In this document: positions 63,630-64,000 of the stretch, piece by piece | Numbering within the stretch: position 1 is the first letter of the stretch | Layout of the letters: each line of letters opens with the position of its first letter | Notes under the pieces: model-generated | What the model saw: the letters and a program-made list of their open reading frames with translations, nothing else | What the model was told of the DNA's origin: nothing | Database searches by the model: none | Translations under genes and position numbers: made by a program | From: Struthio camelus | Lineage: Eukaryota; Chordata; Aves; Struthioniformes; Struthionidae | NCBI RefSeq assembly: GCF_040807025.1 | Contig: NC_090968.1 | Location: 1,550,001-1,614,000 of the forward strand | Direction of reading: 5' to 3' | DNA length: 64,000 nucleotides

Positions 63630-64000
63630 GGGGCCGGCCTCTTCCCCTGGGCTGGGTCCCCCTGTCGTGTGGGGACCCCCCCCATGGGGCAAGACCCCTA
63701 TAGCGTGGTGACTCCCCTATAGGGCTGGCCTCTCTCTATGGGGCGATGCCCCTCCTTTGGGCGAGACCCCCCCCTATGGCATGGGGACCCCTCTGTGGGG
63801 TGGGGACCCCCTATGGGGTGAGATCCCCTACGGCCTGGAGAACCCTCTGTGGGGTGGGGACACCCTGCTACAGGGTGAGCCCCCCTATGGCCTGGGGACC
63901 CCCTATGGGGGACACCCCCCTATGGGGCGAGACCCCCTATGGCCTGGGGACCCCTCTGTGGGGTGGGCACCCCCCTCCATGGGGCGAGACCCCCTATGGC
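63630..64000. repeat. Tandem array upstream of YKT6 (CCCTATGGGG)
   Basis: Degenerate units of about 18-40 bp with CCCCCTATGGGGCGAGAC, CCTATGGCCTGGGGACC and CTCTGTGGGGTGGGGAC pieces, running to the window end. Its CCCTATGG core recalls the intron 1 array of CAMK2B 38 kb away. No gene was seen in this stretch. Confidence 0.85.

Overview
This window looks like vertebrate nuclear DNA, most probably a bird. It is very GC- and CpG-rich, with many short introns and abundant minisatellites, as on an avian microchromosome; species and chromosome are inferences. No bacterial, viral or CRISPR features were seen. Three genes were recognised from their exons, in an order I remember from human 7p13: NUDCD3 (+, 3' part only), CAMK2B (+, complete coding region) and YKT6 (-, complete coding region).

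Layout. 1-11699: no recognised exon; taken as NUDCD3 intron, with CpG-dense stretches and a cluster of A-tracts. 11700-22868: the last four NUDCD3 coding exons (CS domain and C-terminal tail). 22869-24835: NUDCD3 3' UTR, a G-rich tandem array and the CAMK2B CpG-island promoter. 24836-51836: 20 CAMK2B coding exons joining in frame to a 543-residue CaMKII beta subunit (kinase, autoinhibitory/calmodulin segment, variable linker, association hub). 51837-about 53750: CAMK2B 3' UTR, split by an intron and ending in a clear AATAAA. 55089-62797: seven YKT6 coding exons on the minus strand, giving a 198-residue longin R-SNARE with a CCKIM lipidation tail. CAMK2B and YKT6 converge. 62800-63480 is the YKT6 CpG island; 63630-64000 is another tandem repeat.

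Main finding. CAMK2B intron 5 holds what looks like a second copy of exon 6 (34250-34322). It has exactly the same length (73 nt), the same phases, good splice sites and an open frame. It is only about half identical to exon 6, and it replaces the HRDLK catalytic loop with PGHLQ. Because 73 is not a multiple of three, only one of the two copies can be used without shifting the frame. It could therefore encode a mutually exclusive, catalytically dead but hub-competent CaMKII beta subunit. I know of no description of it.

Second theme. Nearly every CAMK2B intron longer than about 0.4 kb carries its own minisatellite, including an exact 592-bp (16 x 37 bp) higher-order repeat in intron 6. These arrays account for almost all the very long open frames here, which are not proteins. 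UCUCU-rich tracts precede several linker exons, and intron 13 has a polypyrimidine tract running into abutting acceptor and donor motifs.
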